This document shows, piece by piece, positions 36,831 through 49,646 of a stretch of DNA of 64,000 nt (position 1 is its first letter; every line of letters begins with the position of its first letter). The stretch spans positions 12,296,945-12,360,944 of the forward strand of contig NC_134015.1 in NCBI RefSeq assembly GCF_040712315.1, given 5' to 3'. The notes beneath the pieces were generated by a model, which made no database searches, was not told the origin of the DNA, and saw nothing but the letters and a program-made list of their open reading frames with translations. Both the position numbers and the translations under genes were made by a program. This stretch comes from Castanea sativa. Lineage: Eukaryota; Streptophyta; Magnoliopsida; Fagales; Fagaceae.

Positions 36831-39800
36831 GCCCTTAAAGTAAGCATGCAGCATGCTAAGCCTATACTAATTTGCTATTTTATCCAACCTCTTATGTGAT
36901 ATATTATAAAACTATTCAGGTGTATTATTAAAACAAATCGCATAGCCCATTAAAAAAGTTATGTGACTAAAATAATACATGGACCGCCTCATTAATTATT
37001 AGCAAGATAATTATAAACATGTTTAAAACCACAATCTTTTCCTATTTTCTATGCCCACTTTAATATACCCATGGGCTATGTAAGTGAGTAACCCACTTAC
37101 CTTGTAGGTATTGAAAGGCGGCCGAAGAAGGAAGCTTTATCAACACTCGGGTGTAAAGCACGCAACAGTCCATTCCTTGCATGAAATTTTACAAGCAAAG
37201 GGAATTTGCATGCAATCATTTCATAAGCCACGTGGTCTTCTTGGACCATGGATTTATATGCAGGCATTTCGCAAGTCTTTTCTAATAATCACTTAAATTA
37301 AAAGGTATTGTCGAGAGAGAGGGGTGAGGCCCGTGGGGGGATGAATCAATTAGTTCAAGATAAAAAAAAATGTACATTCTTAGAGGAAAAATATAATTGG
37401 GAAAAAAAAAAAAAACAGATTTGACTGCTAAAAAGAGCTGAAATTTTCAGCACACTGTTGACATAATTTTGAACTACAGTATAGTTGAGTTGTGTTGTTC
37501 TAGGTTATCAAAACAGCACAGTTGAAGCAACTAACACATTTTAAATTTGCTCTTTTTACCAAACCCTCAGTAATTAGAGCCAAAAAGGTGATTCGAGATT
37601 TTTTTTTTTTTTTTTTTTGGGGTCTAAATATGGTTCAGGCAAATGTATATATTTCTGTTTCAATTCCCTTCTTAGGAAACCATTGTATGATCATTCCCTC
37701 CATGCATCTCATAGAGCCAAATTGATGGAAAACAACAGCAATTAATAGGTGAGCTTTAGCCCATACCCTGTAAGAATAATGGACAAGCTTGTGAGTGCAT
37801 TTGGATGCATTTTACTAATTGTTTATCTGCTCAAAGTGCTGTAGAAAATAAAGGGAAAAGTTTTTATTGGATCAGCTAAAATAAGCTCAAAAATCCTAAA
37901 AACTTGGCTTTTTTTTCTTTTTTTTTTTGCACTTGCCAAACGCAAGTGTTTTTAAGTCCAGAAGAACAAGGTACTAGGGTGGTAAATTATAGCCACCATA
38001 AGGCATTGGATAATTGTACAAACCAGGTCCCCTGATTGTATCTGCAGGATCACTTATTGGCCTATCATAATAACCAGTTATCCTTTCATAATAACCAGGA
38101 CTCCTAAGTGCATCCCAAGGGTAATCAGGAAAAACGTATGGGTTCATATGTACGTCAGGCAGAGGATGGCCTGACAAACTATAATGCCTAGCTGATGTGT
38201 CAAAGTATGGTGCATCTTGATCCATAAACAAACCTGGTGGATGCCAATTAGGGGGTTGCACAGAGTGAAAAGCAGAAGTGCCACCAACAGCATAGATTGG
38301 TGGAGCCTCTCTTGGAACTTCTGTCCTACGACGCTTACTTCCACTGTGTTCTTGAGGTTCAGACTTTGGAGTATTGCAAGAAGTTAGGGTGGATGGTGCA
38401 GTGGTGGCAGTTATCATGGTTGTTGTAGCAACACATTTCTGCTCAGTATGCTGTGGTCGAACTTGATTAGTTTGTTGAGGATCCATCTCCGACCCCAAAG
38501 TTTTGGAACTACAGTTTGTTTGTTGTTGTTGATACTGTTGCAGTAATGTATCTTTGGATCTAGTACGAGGTCCATTTTTGACATTGGATGAGTCATACTC
38601 ACGCTTTTTCTCTGCCTGCTGCTTTTCCTGTTCCACAACGTGTTTTTCAAGGATTGCATGAAAGTTTTCATCTTCAAGCTTGTAAATTTCAATCCAGCTG
38701 AGTACAGCTCTTAAAGCAGTTAACTCTTTGCTTATCTCCTTAAGCTGTATGCAAGTTTTACTCAATCATGAGCAAATATGTACACAAGGAAGGTTGTTGG
38801 ACGTTTGAACAAGAAGAACATACAAACATAAACAAAAGGGGGTGGAAAATATACCTGAACTGGAAGTGACTTATTTCCTTCCTTGCATAAGTCCTCCGCT
38901 TTTCTTTTGGAATTCTTCAAATGATCATTTAAAAGAGTTACTAGTGGGAAATTGTCCACCAGCTCCAGTGCACAGATATATTTAATAGCTTCTAACCGCT
39001 GCTCTTCTTTGATATGATTTTGAATGAAATCTATTACATTTAATAAAGGAACTATTAGCATTAAGAAATTACCCTTAAATGGACTAAAATGCTTAAATAA
39101 AATTAGTGCAACGTCTAGGAATTATCCCTTTCCAACAACCTTTTCAAATCCCACAGAAGTGGGAGCATTGTATATTGGGTACGGCCATTTTTTTAATCAG
39201 TGTAACAATGATGACAATAATTGCAGCAAAGGAAATCAAAGACATAAAAAGAAAATAAAAAAGAAAGGAAATCCCAAATATCACACGGCAGATAGAAGAA
39301 AGAAATTAACTACTGGAAACCCTCTTTCATGAAGAGAAGATATCTTCGCTGAAACTAAATTAAAACCACGGGAAGTAAAACCCATTTTGGTTCTCTATAA
39401 GATTTCTTGCATAGCATGGTAATATTTGACGAAATGCAATATAATCACAGGGAAAACAAGTGGTGTTTATATTAACTTTACATCACATTCAAGCATCACA
39501 TCAAGTGATCTAATAACAGTTCAGATAAAACTTTTCACCCCTTCAGGTTCTTATTACATGTTCTAAAAACTTTCCTTTCTAAATTTCTCAATCATATGAG
39601 TCGCTTCTTCCATCTTTGATTCGAACACATTACAAATTCAGCAAAAGCAAATGATATACAAGAAATATGAACCAGGAAACTTTAAAGAACATTACAAAAA
39701 TTTTCACAAAACAAAATCTTGCAGAAGATGTTAATCAGTTATGTACAAGTCCCATTGAAAGTTCCTTTTGTGAAGGCAGTGATGCTAAGGCATTACTGTA

Positions 39801-39891
39801 CTGCATGAAGGAGGAATGACACCCATTCAAATGAGAAAGTTTACAAAATATATGAACAGAATTTAACACAGATGATTTATGGGTACACACA

Positions 39892-39913
39892 CACACACAC
39901 ACACACACCACAC

Positions 39914-39953
<40 letters not shown>
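39892..39953. repeat. Compound (AC)n(AG)n microsatellite in FRL pseudogene intron
   Basis: About twelve AC units and about twenty AG units with small interruptions, starting only a few bases past the donor of the exon 4 equivalent (39962/39961). Confidence 0.9.
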
Positions 39954-39956
<3 letters not shown>

Positions 39957-41050
39957 ACTTACTAGGCATGATATCCGTCAGGCCAAGGACCCGACATAAA
40001 TCAGGGATCTTTTTACGCCAAACATCAGTATCCAAAAGATGAAGAACCTCATTTGCATAAAAAGAAGAGGCCAACCCATAGGCTACTAAAAATTGCAGAA
40101 AGGCCAGGACCTCCAAAGGATCATCTCTCTTCTTTTTCAATCTTGATTTCCAATCATTTGCAAACTTCGTGGCTTCTACTTTCACCAGAGGCTTAATCTA
40201 GGGCGAAATTCCTATTAATTGTTTCAACAATAAAATGAAGTTTCTAGAAACACACAACTTAAAGCCTTCATCTCCTTTTAAGTTTGAAGGATAAATTCCC
40301 ATTATTGCATCCAAAAGAAGCTTATCTGGATCCAGAACAGATTGAAGAGCATCAGAAACTTCACTTCGAATTGAATCATACTCCACTTGCTTGTTAAGTA
40401 ATGATCTCAATGACTCTCCATGCACATTGACAGATAAACATTTAGGATCCTGCTGAGGATTCACAGCCAATGAAGCCACTCTGCTGTCCAATAGCGAACT
40501 TTCCTTTGACAATTGCGCACTCTTTACATGGGAATGAACAGTGCAGCTCACTAAACAAATAAGACAAAAAATTTAACAGTCAACAGAAAATGTTAGCGAT
40601 TGGATTAAGGGTATAAGATTTTGTATTCCAAATATTAAACAACAGTTCATGACCATAAAGTGCCTGGGTTTTACTCTTGATATCACTCAAATCATGCAAA
40701 AACGCTGAAGAACAAACAGGAATTATTCTAAAGCCACTTCAACAAACAGGAAAAATTCCCCTTCATAAAAGTTAATATTTTTCATTCCATTAAGCCAAAA
40801 GAAAAGGAAAGAAAAGAAAAAGAGGTGCAAATGGTCTTGTTAGTCATTCTCGCAACCATGCAAGGCATACACAAGTATTCTTGTGATGACCAAAATATAT
40901 CATTGGAAGCATGAAAATCTATGCCAGGAAAAAGGACAGGACCAGATAAGTATGCTATTTGACGTGATGTCAATAGAATAAGCACACTGAAACAACCTTC
41001 TTAAACTAAAAATCACCCTTCACAGTTCACACTGAAACCAGGACCTAGAA

Positions 41051-41109
41051 GTTTAAATGGCCTAAGATGTTGTCTGTCAACACCAGACAACATCTTCGGC
41101 CGTTTAAAC
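41051..41109. repeat. Imperfect hairpin, about 25-bp stem
   Basis: GTTTAAATGGCCTAAGATG…TTGTCTG pairs with CAGACAACATCTTCGGCC…GTTTAAAC around the loop TCAACAC. The paralogous intron of unit 1 (about 24985-25010) has only the loop region and lacks the stem. Confidence 0.75.
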
Positions 41110-42929
41110 AGAAGCCTGTGAACTTAGAAAATTATTGTATGCATTTCTATAACTGGAAGAGGAAAGAAAAGAGAAGATAGCAGCAACAAAAGTTGTTGTC
41201 TTCTTCACTTATCCAAAAAAAAAAAAATCAAGAAGAAGAGATTAAAGCCAAGTTCCATGTTTTATATTCCTTTCTCAACTTGGGTAAATAGAATGAGAAT
41301 TTAAGATGGCAAAACCATACTTTGCCTCTCACGAAAACTCCAAGCAGCCAGCAAGAATTCTTGTAAAACAGAAAGAAAAAAGAAAAATAAAAAGGGAATG
41401 TAATCAGAATTTCAAACAGCATAACATAATGAACTTAGCTAAATGTATATCTCTAGCAACGATGATATGTATGAGGAATCTTTTGTTAAATCTGGTATTC
41501 TTCCAAGAAATACCTGCATATGCCAGTTTCTATTAACCTTGCGACTAGGAAGGAGTGGTCATGTCACTAAAGAAGCTTGAGGCTTGAAATTCTATGCTTG
41601 CGTATATTCTCAACAAGTCTTCATTGTGCTTTTTAGCATTTTGTAAACAAATTTTAATTAATTAGATTCCATATTTTCTATAACTTTATGGATATATATT
41701 TGAACATTTATCATTTATAACCAAATTTTAATGAACTTTACAACACATCGCACAGGTTTGCAAAACACTTTCAAGTCAAATTAAAACATAGGAGAAAAGG
41801 GCAAGCTATATGAAGCCCGATTTCCAGAAAATTTACCTGGTGCCATATTATCAACACCAAGGATCTGACACAAACCAGGCAACTGTTCATACTCAGAAAT
41901 TTTCTCCAAATACATTATGAGTTCATCATCATCAAAAGCAGAGGCCAATCCATAAGAAGCTAGGAGTTACAAAAACCCCAAAACCTCTAGAGAATGCTCT
42001 GTGTCCACCCTCATCTTCACCCTCCACTCAATGACCAATCTCATTGCTTCTTGTTTCACGTCAGGTTTGATACTTGGTGAAAGTTTCAACAATTGCTCCA
42101 ACAACAGAACACAACTCCCTTGAACAATACTCTCATCAAACTCCACTTCTCCCTTCTTCAACCGCGGAGGGTAAAACCCTTCCATAGCATCCAAAACAAG
42201 CTTTGCAGGGTCTGATGACAATCTAAGAGCAGTACCCACTTCAAGTCTCATCGAATCGAGCTCTTTCCAACGCCCATTTAGGAATATTTGCAAGCTCTTT
42301 CCATCCATAATTACACAAAATCGAAGACTAGCGGTAGCTTCTCTTTCAACTCGAGCTCTTTAATTCTCTCCCTCATTCAATATGATTTCTTCTGATCTCT
42401 TCTCTTTCAAACCAATATCTTTCAATCTAAACTCAATGCTTTCCTCTCTCAATTCGAGCTCTCTAAATCTCTCTTCAATTTTCTTCTCTCTTAATTCAAA
42501 CACCTCATTTCATTCCTCCAATTCCTTCCAACTTTCCTTCAATCCATCCTCTTTCACTTCAAGCTCTCGAATTCGCTCTTTCCATTCCTCTCTAACTCTC
42601 TCTTCCAAATTCGCCTCTTTCAACTCAAATTCCTTCGAACACTCTCTCAATCGTTCCTCTTTCGCCTCGAAACCTCTGGACAACTCCTCAACCCGCTTCT
42701 CTCTCAGTTCAAGCTCTTCGAACCGCTTCTCTTTGGACTCGAGCCCTTGCACCTGTTCCTGGAGAAAACGACTCGCCGTATCGAAGTGGTCTTCCAGATC
42801 CTTCCATTGCAGCGAGAACAAAAGAAACGAAGACGAAGAGCTGTGGATTTGCTCAAGCGTTTTCCGCAGAGTTTGCTTCTTCATCTCCGCCGCTTCCAAT
42901 TCGCTCGAGATTTTTCCCATTACAAAACA

Positions 42930-45440
42930 CAATTAAATACAGAAAACCTAACTATTATATCTACATGCATTCACATGTGTATGTATGTAGCACTGTATAA
43001 CGTGAAAGACAAACAGAGAGAAAAGGAGGGAAAATAGAGAGAATTTATTGTATCGCAAATTTTCTCTGGAGCCAATTAGGGTTTAACGAGCATGTGTTTT
43101 TGTGGTTAATTTTCATAATCTTTGCTGAATAAATACTTTATTACTCAACCAAGGAAATACACAATTGTTTGGACCTAGCCCATTGGACAATGAGATGAGC
43201 ACTATAAGAGTGTTTTTTTTTTTTAATTGATTTATTTTAAATTTTCAATATAAAAGAGTTCTACATTCTACAGATTCTGCACTTCTACTTAAACATGTGA
43301 GATTTAATTTGTTTTTCTTGAAATTTCAAAGTTTATATTATTATTTTAAAATTATAAGATTTAATTTGTTATAAGATTAAACTTAAAATTTAAAATGTAT
43401 TTTTTTTCCTTTAAAGAAAAATAATATTTATTTTCTTTCAATTGTGTGAATTGCTGAAATATATTTTTCATTTTTTTCGAAAATTTTTTTCTAGCCTCAA
43501 ATTTTTTTCCTTTAAATTTATAAAGTTATAATTCATCATAAGAAAATTAAATAGTTATAAACTTCATTATTTTTTTCTAGGTTATGCTAACTTTTTTAAC
43601 ATTAAATGTTGTTCAGCTTGTTATTATGTAATTTCCTTAATAAAAGAAAATTTTAATATACTTTAAAATTTTAAAATTTAAGGGATGGAAATTAAACTTA
43701 GATTAAATTTTGAAAACAGAAAAGTATATTTGTATTTTTTTTAGAAAATTTTAAAAATGAATAATTATATTTTTGTTTTGGAAAATTTAAACCTTTTTTT
43801 GGAACAAATTAATTGTGTGAGTTCATAAATAAATAGCTATTCAGAGTAAAATTTATTTAAGTTTTAAGAAATATTACTCTAATGATAATTGAAGTTATAA
43901 ATTCAAACTAAGAAGAAACAAGTTATGAAATACTTAACATTAAATGAGAATTTTGATTTAATAAGAGGCATATAATACTACAAGAATATTGCCGAACTAA
44001 ATCATGATTTTGCTTCAAAGTGTTATTATACATAGTAAAATATATAATTGCATTAAAAAAAAAATTGGGAGGGAGGAGGGGAGGGAATCAATATTAAATC
44101 CTTTATGTTCTGTATCACTCTCATTTTTAGTTTTATTAAAGTGATTCATTATCACCAATCATCATTATGTCTCTTATCTTTGTTTATTGGTACTTTTTCT
44201 TTTTCCTCTTGAAATAAGAAGTTTGATTTTTTTTTATTAATTCTTCCAAAAGTTACTAAGGATATAATTAACAAATAATGCAGTCTATTGGACCATAAAA
44301 AATTTGACTACTCAAAATTTGACATAATTTACTAATCACCAATTTTCACTTTTTCTAATATATAAAAAAAAATGGCATAATTTACTACTCAAATTTTGAT
44401 ATAACTTGCATTCTATTAGTGCAACATATTTTCATTCAGACCACCACTTAATTCACTTTTTGTTATACATCAATCACAACTTTAACAACAATAAAAAATT
44501 GTTATGAAAATTGTTGTGTACTTATTCATTTACTAACTCATCTTCAAATACAAAAGGTCAGATTGGTTTTTTCACGAGAAATTATTTTGCTTAGTCCAAA
44601 CATCTTAAGATCAAAAGAATTGACAAAATTATTTTGCAACCCTCTGCTAAATATTTCCTTATATTAATAAGTACTGTAAGTATTAAATAATATATTCTAA
44701 AACAGATTAAACATAGAGAGTAAAATTTTTTGTTGAGATTTACCGTGCATTACTCAAATTACAAACTAGTGTAAGATTTAGAGTCAAGTGCCTTCATTAC
44801 CATAACTTTGTTTCTGTTTAGTATCCAACCATTTTAACAACTTGGAAGTTAGAACCTTATTTAACTAGTAAGATAATAAGGGATCACACACAAAATTTAC
44901 TTTGCCTCTATTAGAAGAAAAATATTTACTTGTGGCATAATTGTTGGTCAAAAAGTTTAAATTATCTCCTTTAAATTTCAGTAAATTGTCATTTTCGTTC
45001 CTAGAGATTATCTTTTGACATTTTAATCCTTAAACTCTAACAAATCTATCAAGTTAGTCCTACTGTAGTCGTGTCCATTACTATCTATAAAACTAGTAAC
45101 TACCATTACATCCGATAAAACACTGTAAAAGTTTTATGTGAACAATAAAAATTTTATTACTTTTATTTACCGTAAAAAACGAAAGGACCAACTTGATAGA
45201 AATGTTAAATTTAAGAATTAAAATGAAAAAAAAAAAAGCTTTAAGACAAATTAACAATCCACCCAAACTGCCAAACACTAAGGTTAAAAGGTTGAAATTA
45301 AATTCTAACCTAGTTATTTGCAAGGCTATGCTTCGAATCTACAAATATACGTAAGACCTTAAATCAAACTAGTGTACACATTCTTTATTACATCTCACCA
45401 TTAACTTTTTCCTTTGAAATAATTTTGTTACAGCCTTATA
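42930..45440. other. Unit 2 upstream flank, paralogous to unit 1 flank
   Basis: It follows 32344-36165 of unit 1 base by base in many blocks (for example AACAAATCTATCAAGTTAGTCC at about 45040 and 35790), minus the insertions in unit 1. No gene inside. Confidence 0.75.
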
Positions 45441-45586
45441 GTAAGCATGTAGCATGTTGAGCGTTTAGCAAAAAAATGTAGTATGTTGAGCATATACTCA
45501 GGGCTAGCTTAAGCATAGAAACAAGTGATGCAATGGTCTAAAGCCCCTAAATAAAAGAATGCCCCCACTTGTATATAAATATATAT

Positions 45587-46148
45587 TGATGATGCAAGGA
45601 AAATCAGTAGGCTGGATGCTCCAGATTTGAAAGGACCACTCGCTCTCTTGAAGGCTTGGAAAACTAAAGAAAAATAATCAAAGGTGACCGGGATCGCCGG
45701 CCAAGAACTCTTCGATGGTAAAGTCAGTTTTCTCTCTATATTTGTGAAAGTTTCAATTTCTTGGGAAATGTTCAATGTACCTTTCATTAGTCTGAATGGC
45801 TGTTTATATAGTATCCTGAAGACAGTTATTAAAATTGTAACCTCCCCTGGATAACTCCCATAACCACCTGATAGTTGCATTTTCTCATACAACGGTCACC
45901 GGAAGTTATGCGTGTATTACGGAATGGTGAAGTGCATTTTAGTAATTCCCAAGTGTACGTGCTCGTCCATGGGTATTCCTCGTGTGGACGAATATAGTCA
46001 GGACGAGGTGGTCGCCTTTTGTGGACGAGAGACGTGGGTTTGACTTCGTCCATGGACGGCTATGGTGTTAGTCACGTCTCGAGCTTTCTTTTGGACGGAT
46101 GTTGGCGTGGATGAACGTGGATGACCTGGAATATTTCATTCCTCATCA
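45587..46148 (-). repeat. 3' LTR of the Ty3 element (562 bp)
   Basis: TG…CA ends. It differs from the 5' LTR by 15 substitutions, all transitions by hand alignment, and one 10-base indel (ACGTGGATGA region, about 46115). A polypurine-type GACGAGGGGCAA on the minus strand lies just outside it at about 46150..46161. Confidence 0.93.
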
Positions 46149-46321
46149 GTTGCCCCTCGTCCAGGGGTCATTCAGTGTATCACCAGATTTTAGGATGATT
46201 TTTTTTTGCCACGTGTCACACTTTCATAGGTGGTTGGCCGCGTCGATTCATTCCTTCGAGGCAGGTGCCACGTGTCGTTTTTCCATTGGTCTTGTCGTTG
46301 TGGATATCGAGACTTTTCTAC

Positions 46322-46329
46322 CTATAAAT
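46322..46329 (+). promoter_or_regulatory. TATA box candidate of the antisense ORF
   Basis: CCTATAAATAG on the plus strand lies about 175 bases before the ATG at 46502 and outside the LTR, placed as a promoter for transcription opposite to gag-pol. Confidence 0.5.
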
Positions 46330-46501
46330 AGTGGTTTCCCTCTCGTGCCCCTTTCACTTTTTCAGATTTTCTGTTTTGACATCCTCGTCCATCGTCTCGT
46401 CTAGGAGTGTTCTCAGCGTCCGTAGTGTCTCCCGTCTAGAGCCAGGTTTCCCTTTACTTCAACTTTCAAACTTTTCCTTTTTAAGTGCTAGGATGTCCTA
46501 A

Positions 46502-48712
46502 ATGGCTTCCTGTTCGTCTAGCGACAGTGTAGTCAAAGCCATAGACGAGTATCATGACTCTTCTAGTTATGATACTTCTAGTAACAATAGCAGTAGTAGT
46601 GGTCACACAACAGAGGAGTATATCTCTGGCATCCCAGGAATTCCCCTCGAGGCCTTACAAGAAAATGTTAGGACGAGGGTAGCTTTTGGGGCTGACACCT
46701 CGACGAGTTCCCCGCCGTCCTCCCCTTTGGATGAAAGGGAAACTGTATATAGTTGTGCTATAGAGGTTCCTTCTAGGACGGACGAGAAGAGGTTAGATGC
46801 TCTTAGGAGTTGGTTTCAAATTCTTGACGACCTAAACCCTAGGTTAGCTGTCCGAGGTGAATGGTGTTGCCAGCCTCATTTTGGAATAGGTGTTTATGAA
46901 GCTTACTTGTTAGGGGGACTTAGACTTCCTTTGAATGCCTTTGCTAGGGAATTGCTCACTAGGTTAGGCTTGGGAGTGTGTTAGCTTAACCCCAACGCAT
47001 AGAAACTAATTGTCTCTATGCAAGTCTTATGGAGGGAGGTATTTAATGGGGACCGTCCTATCATCGTGGACGAGTTCTTGTATTGCTATAAACCCTCCGA
47101 GATAAGTCAATCTCTAGGCTTCCATCAGTTTACAGCAAGAGGCAATGATTGTAGATTGATTAAGTCTTTGCCCTCGTCTGATAGAAACTGGAAGACATAA
47201 TTTTTCTTCGTCTCTAGTTTTTGGGTGGGGCATCCTGTTGAGGTTGGTAGAGACTCGTTTGCTCCTTATACTGGAGACTTAGGGAACCTTCGTTCAGAAG
47301 GTATGTTATGCTCTTCTTATTTATTTATTTATTATTATTTGTTTTGTCATACTTTATCTTTAAGCAGTGATCTAACCTTAACTCCCTTCTTCCTTTTTCA
47401 GCTGTTGTTCATCCTTCTTCGAGCAGGTTCCACCGTGATTGCGTCCACAGGGCTCGTCTACACTCCTAGAGAGACTTTCACTCGTTGGTGACCTTTCAGC
47501 GTCTACACAAGTGGGAACTTGGCCCAGAACCGTCCGTCGAAGCTTTAGCACACGAACAAACCGTCCGTAGACGTAAGTGCTTCTCAAAGATATATGTATC
47601 TTTCATTTTTATTTTATTATTATTATTTATTTGTATGTTCACGTGTTTTTTTTTTTTTTTTTTTTAGGAATGGCAACCATGAAGGGAAATAAGGGGAAAG
47701 AGGTGGTCGACGAGGCAGCTAGGCCTAAATCTCAACCCCAGCCTCGTCTTGCTGCTGGAGACAAGAGGAAAAGCTTGTCCAAGCACGTGGACTTGGCTAG
47801 CTTGCCCAGTCGTCGGGGGAAGAAGGCCAAGCATGGGTCGTCCAGGCCCGAAACTGCTAGGCCTGACCCCCTTCCTCGCAGCCGTCCGTCTTAGTTGTCG
47901 ACGTTGACTCGTCTATGCCTGTCAGCGTCACTCCGTCCAAGTCTCCTACCCCTAATTCGTCCCAGTCTCCTCGAAGGATTTCTACAAATTTGTAGGAGAA
48001 CAAGGATTTGGCTTGGGAACGATTCCAGGAGGACGTGAAAGGCGAGGACGTGGCTGCGTGCTACGACATGTCTTTAAAGGAGTTCGAGCACTTCGGCGTC
48101 CACAATCTTTTTAAGGTGACCATTTTTGCCTCGTCTTGGTTTAACCATGTTGTCCAATGTTATTTCTATCTCTTGAACTTTCTTATCTTCCATACAGGCA
48201 ATGTCAAAGTTCATAGCTGCGTCCAGGCAGGCCATAGAGATGGACAGGACGAGGATCCTTCTAGAAAAAAGAATAGAAGAGATCAAGAATGACTGCAGAC
48301 CTAAGATGAGGTGGCAAACAAGGCCAAGAACGAGGCTGAGGAGTTGAAGGTTTTGGTGGGGGAGCTGAAGTCCGACGCTGCCAGGAAGGACGATCGTCTC
48401 GACCTTCTTCAAAAGGAGAATGACGAGCTGAGTCTTCTTCTTAAGAAAGCTAAAGACGAGGTAGTGGAGGAATTTAAAGCGTCTAAAGATTTCACTGACC
48501 TGCTGGACATGAACTACACAGCAGGGTTTGAGGATTTTAGGATGGACGCTATAGACAACTTTCCTAGAGTTGACTTTAGCACCATTAAACTCAACCTTGG
48601 CGCTGCTACAAGTTCTCTCATCCATACAGGCTCAGACAATGTCAACATCGAAGACGACGCTTCCACCAAACCAGCTCAGGATGACTCCAACATTGATGCC
48701 CCCCCCTCTTGA
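46502..48712 (+). pseudogene. Antisense ORF (aORF) of the Tat-type element, spliced, disrupted
   Basis: This lies on the strand opposite gag-pol, between pol and the 3' LTR. Likely exons are 46502..47300, 47402..47572, 47668..48115 and 48198..48712, all with GT-AG borders and compatible phases (first two introns phase 1). The Ser-rich N-terminus (MASCSSSDSVVKAIDEYHDS) leads to a conserved core, including LGGLRLPLNAFARELLTRLG, which resembles the plant 'gypsy-type transposon' family (Pfam Transposase_28, from recall). Exon 3 is basic (KRKSLSKHV…RRGKKAKHG) and exon 4 is coiled coil (VANKAKNEAEELKVLVGELK). In-frame stops at 46982, about 47003, 47198 and about 47467, and a frameshift after about 47880, make it a pseudogene. 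Its biochemical function is unknown. Confidence 0.75.
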
Positions 48713-48719
48713 AGAATTT

Positions 48720-49640
48720 TTTTTTAACTAGTGTTATTGTTGTTTGGCTTTCTTTTCTTTCTTTCTTTTTATTTAAAATGTATTCAAGTACAATTACCTC
48801 ATCTAGATTGTTCTGGACGAGTTTATTAACAATTTCCTTTTAATACTTATTTTATAAGGGTTTTTGGACGGTGGTCGTCTACCCTCTTTAGACTAAAGAA
48901 TATCTTCTTTATTTGTTACCTATTGTATGGACGAGCTTATTCATTGTTATCATTTATGCAATTGTCTTTTTTAAAAAATGTTCTAAGTGTTGAATGATCG
49001 TCTACACGATTTCTTTGTGGACGACCCACTTAGGACGATACTGATGACTGCATTACTTTTGCTTGTCCTTTAGGCAATTATTGCTCGTTTTCTCGCAAGG
49101 AGTTCATAACGTTTATGTTTTATCGTCTTGACTAGCTGCTCGTCTTTGGAATGCTACGCCTTAATGCCTACTTTCTTTCTTAGACGAGTGGGCCTTGGCC
49201 TTTTCTTTTTGCTTTATACTCATTTAAAGGAAATCTTGGACGAGTATGTCTTAGCTTCTTTCTCTTTGCTTTATCCCTATTTCAAGGAAAGTTTAAAGGA
49301 AAGCCTTGGACGAGTGTTTTTACGTCCGAAGATTTCTATTCGTCTTAGGCTTTTGCCCTTTCTGTGGGTATTATTATGGAAACTAAATCTATGCATCAAA
49401 TACATAAGAGATTTAAACCATATTATTACATGAACATTGTCCACAGGTATGGCACACGCTTATGAGCTAGTGCCTTATCAAAATGCTTTAGGAAATACAT
49501 AGCCTTGTCTTTGCAAAAGTTTATGAACTAATGCACTTTTTATTCTTAATACACACTGTAGTAGTAGTAAGAACACAACAGTAAATATACGCGAACACGT
49601 AAACCATAGTTGTTACTTTGTCACCGACTTCCCTCGTCCC
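48720..49640. other. Non-coding spacer between aORF and pol of the Ty3 element
   Basis: The two reading regions converge here. It is rich in GGACGAG/CGTCC-type motifs typical of the rest of this element; no further frame is supported. Confidence 0.5.
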
Positions 49641-49646
49641 TGCTCC

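Larger units (their letters stand above)
37974..42920 (-). pseudogene. FRIGIDA-like pseudogene (second tandem copy)
   Basis: This is paralogous to the gene at 21770..32343. Recognisable exons: exon 1 about 42920..41837, exon 4 40550..39963, exon 5 39030..38855 (176 bp, as in the paralog) and exon 6 38744..37974. The start MGKISSELEAAEMKKQTLRK and a shortened coiled coil are kept. Lesions: TGA at 42510..42512 where the paralog has Trp; an 11-base frameshifting deletion near 42372, followed by a larger deletion of the coiled-coil end; TAA at 41967..41969 (Gln in the paralog); TAG at 40198..40200 (Gln in the paralog). The equivalents of exons 2 and 3 are absent between 41390 and 41830, where flanking intron sequences abut. 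Exon 1 has only one Frigida half-domain, so the 498-bp duplication is specific to the other copy or was lost here. Exons 5-6 remain open. Confidence 0.85.

Noticed and set aside
42382..42936. Plus-strand frame of 184 codons
   Set aside because: It is antisense to the coiled-coil part of the FRL pseudogene, with the same Ser/Phe-rich artefact.
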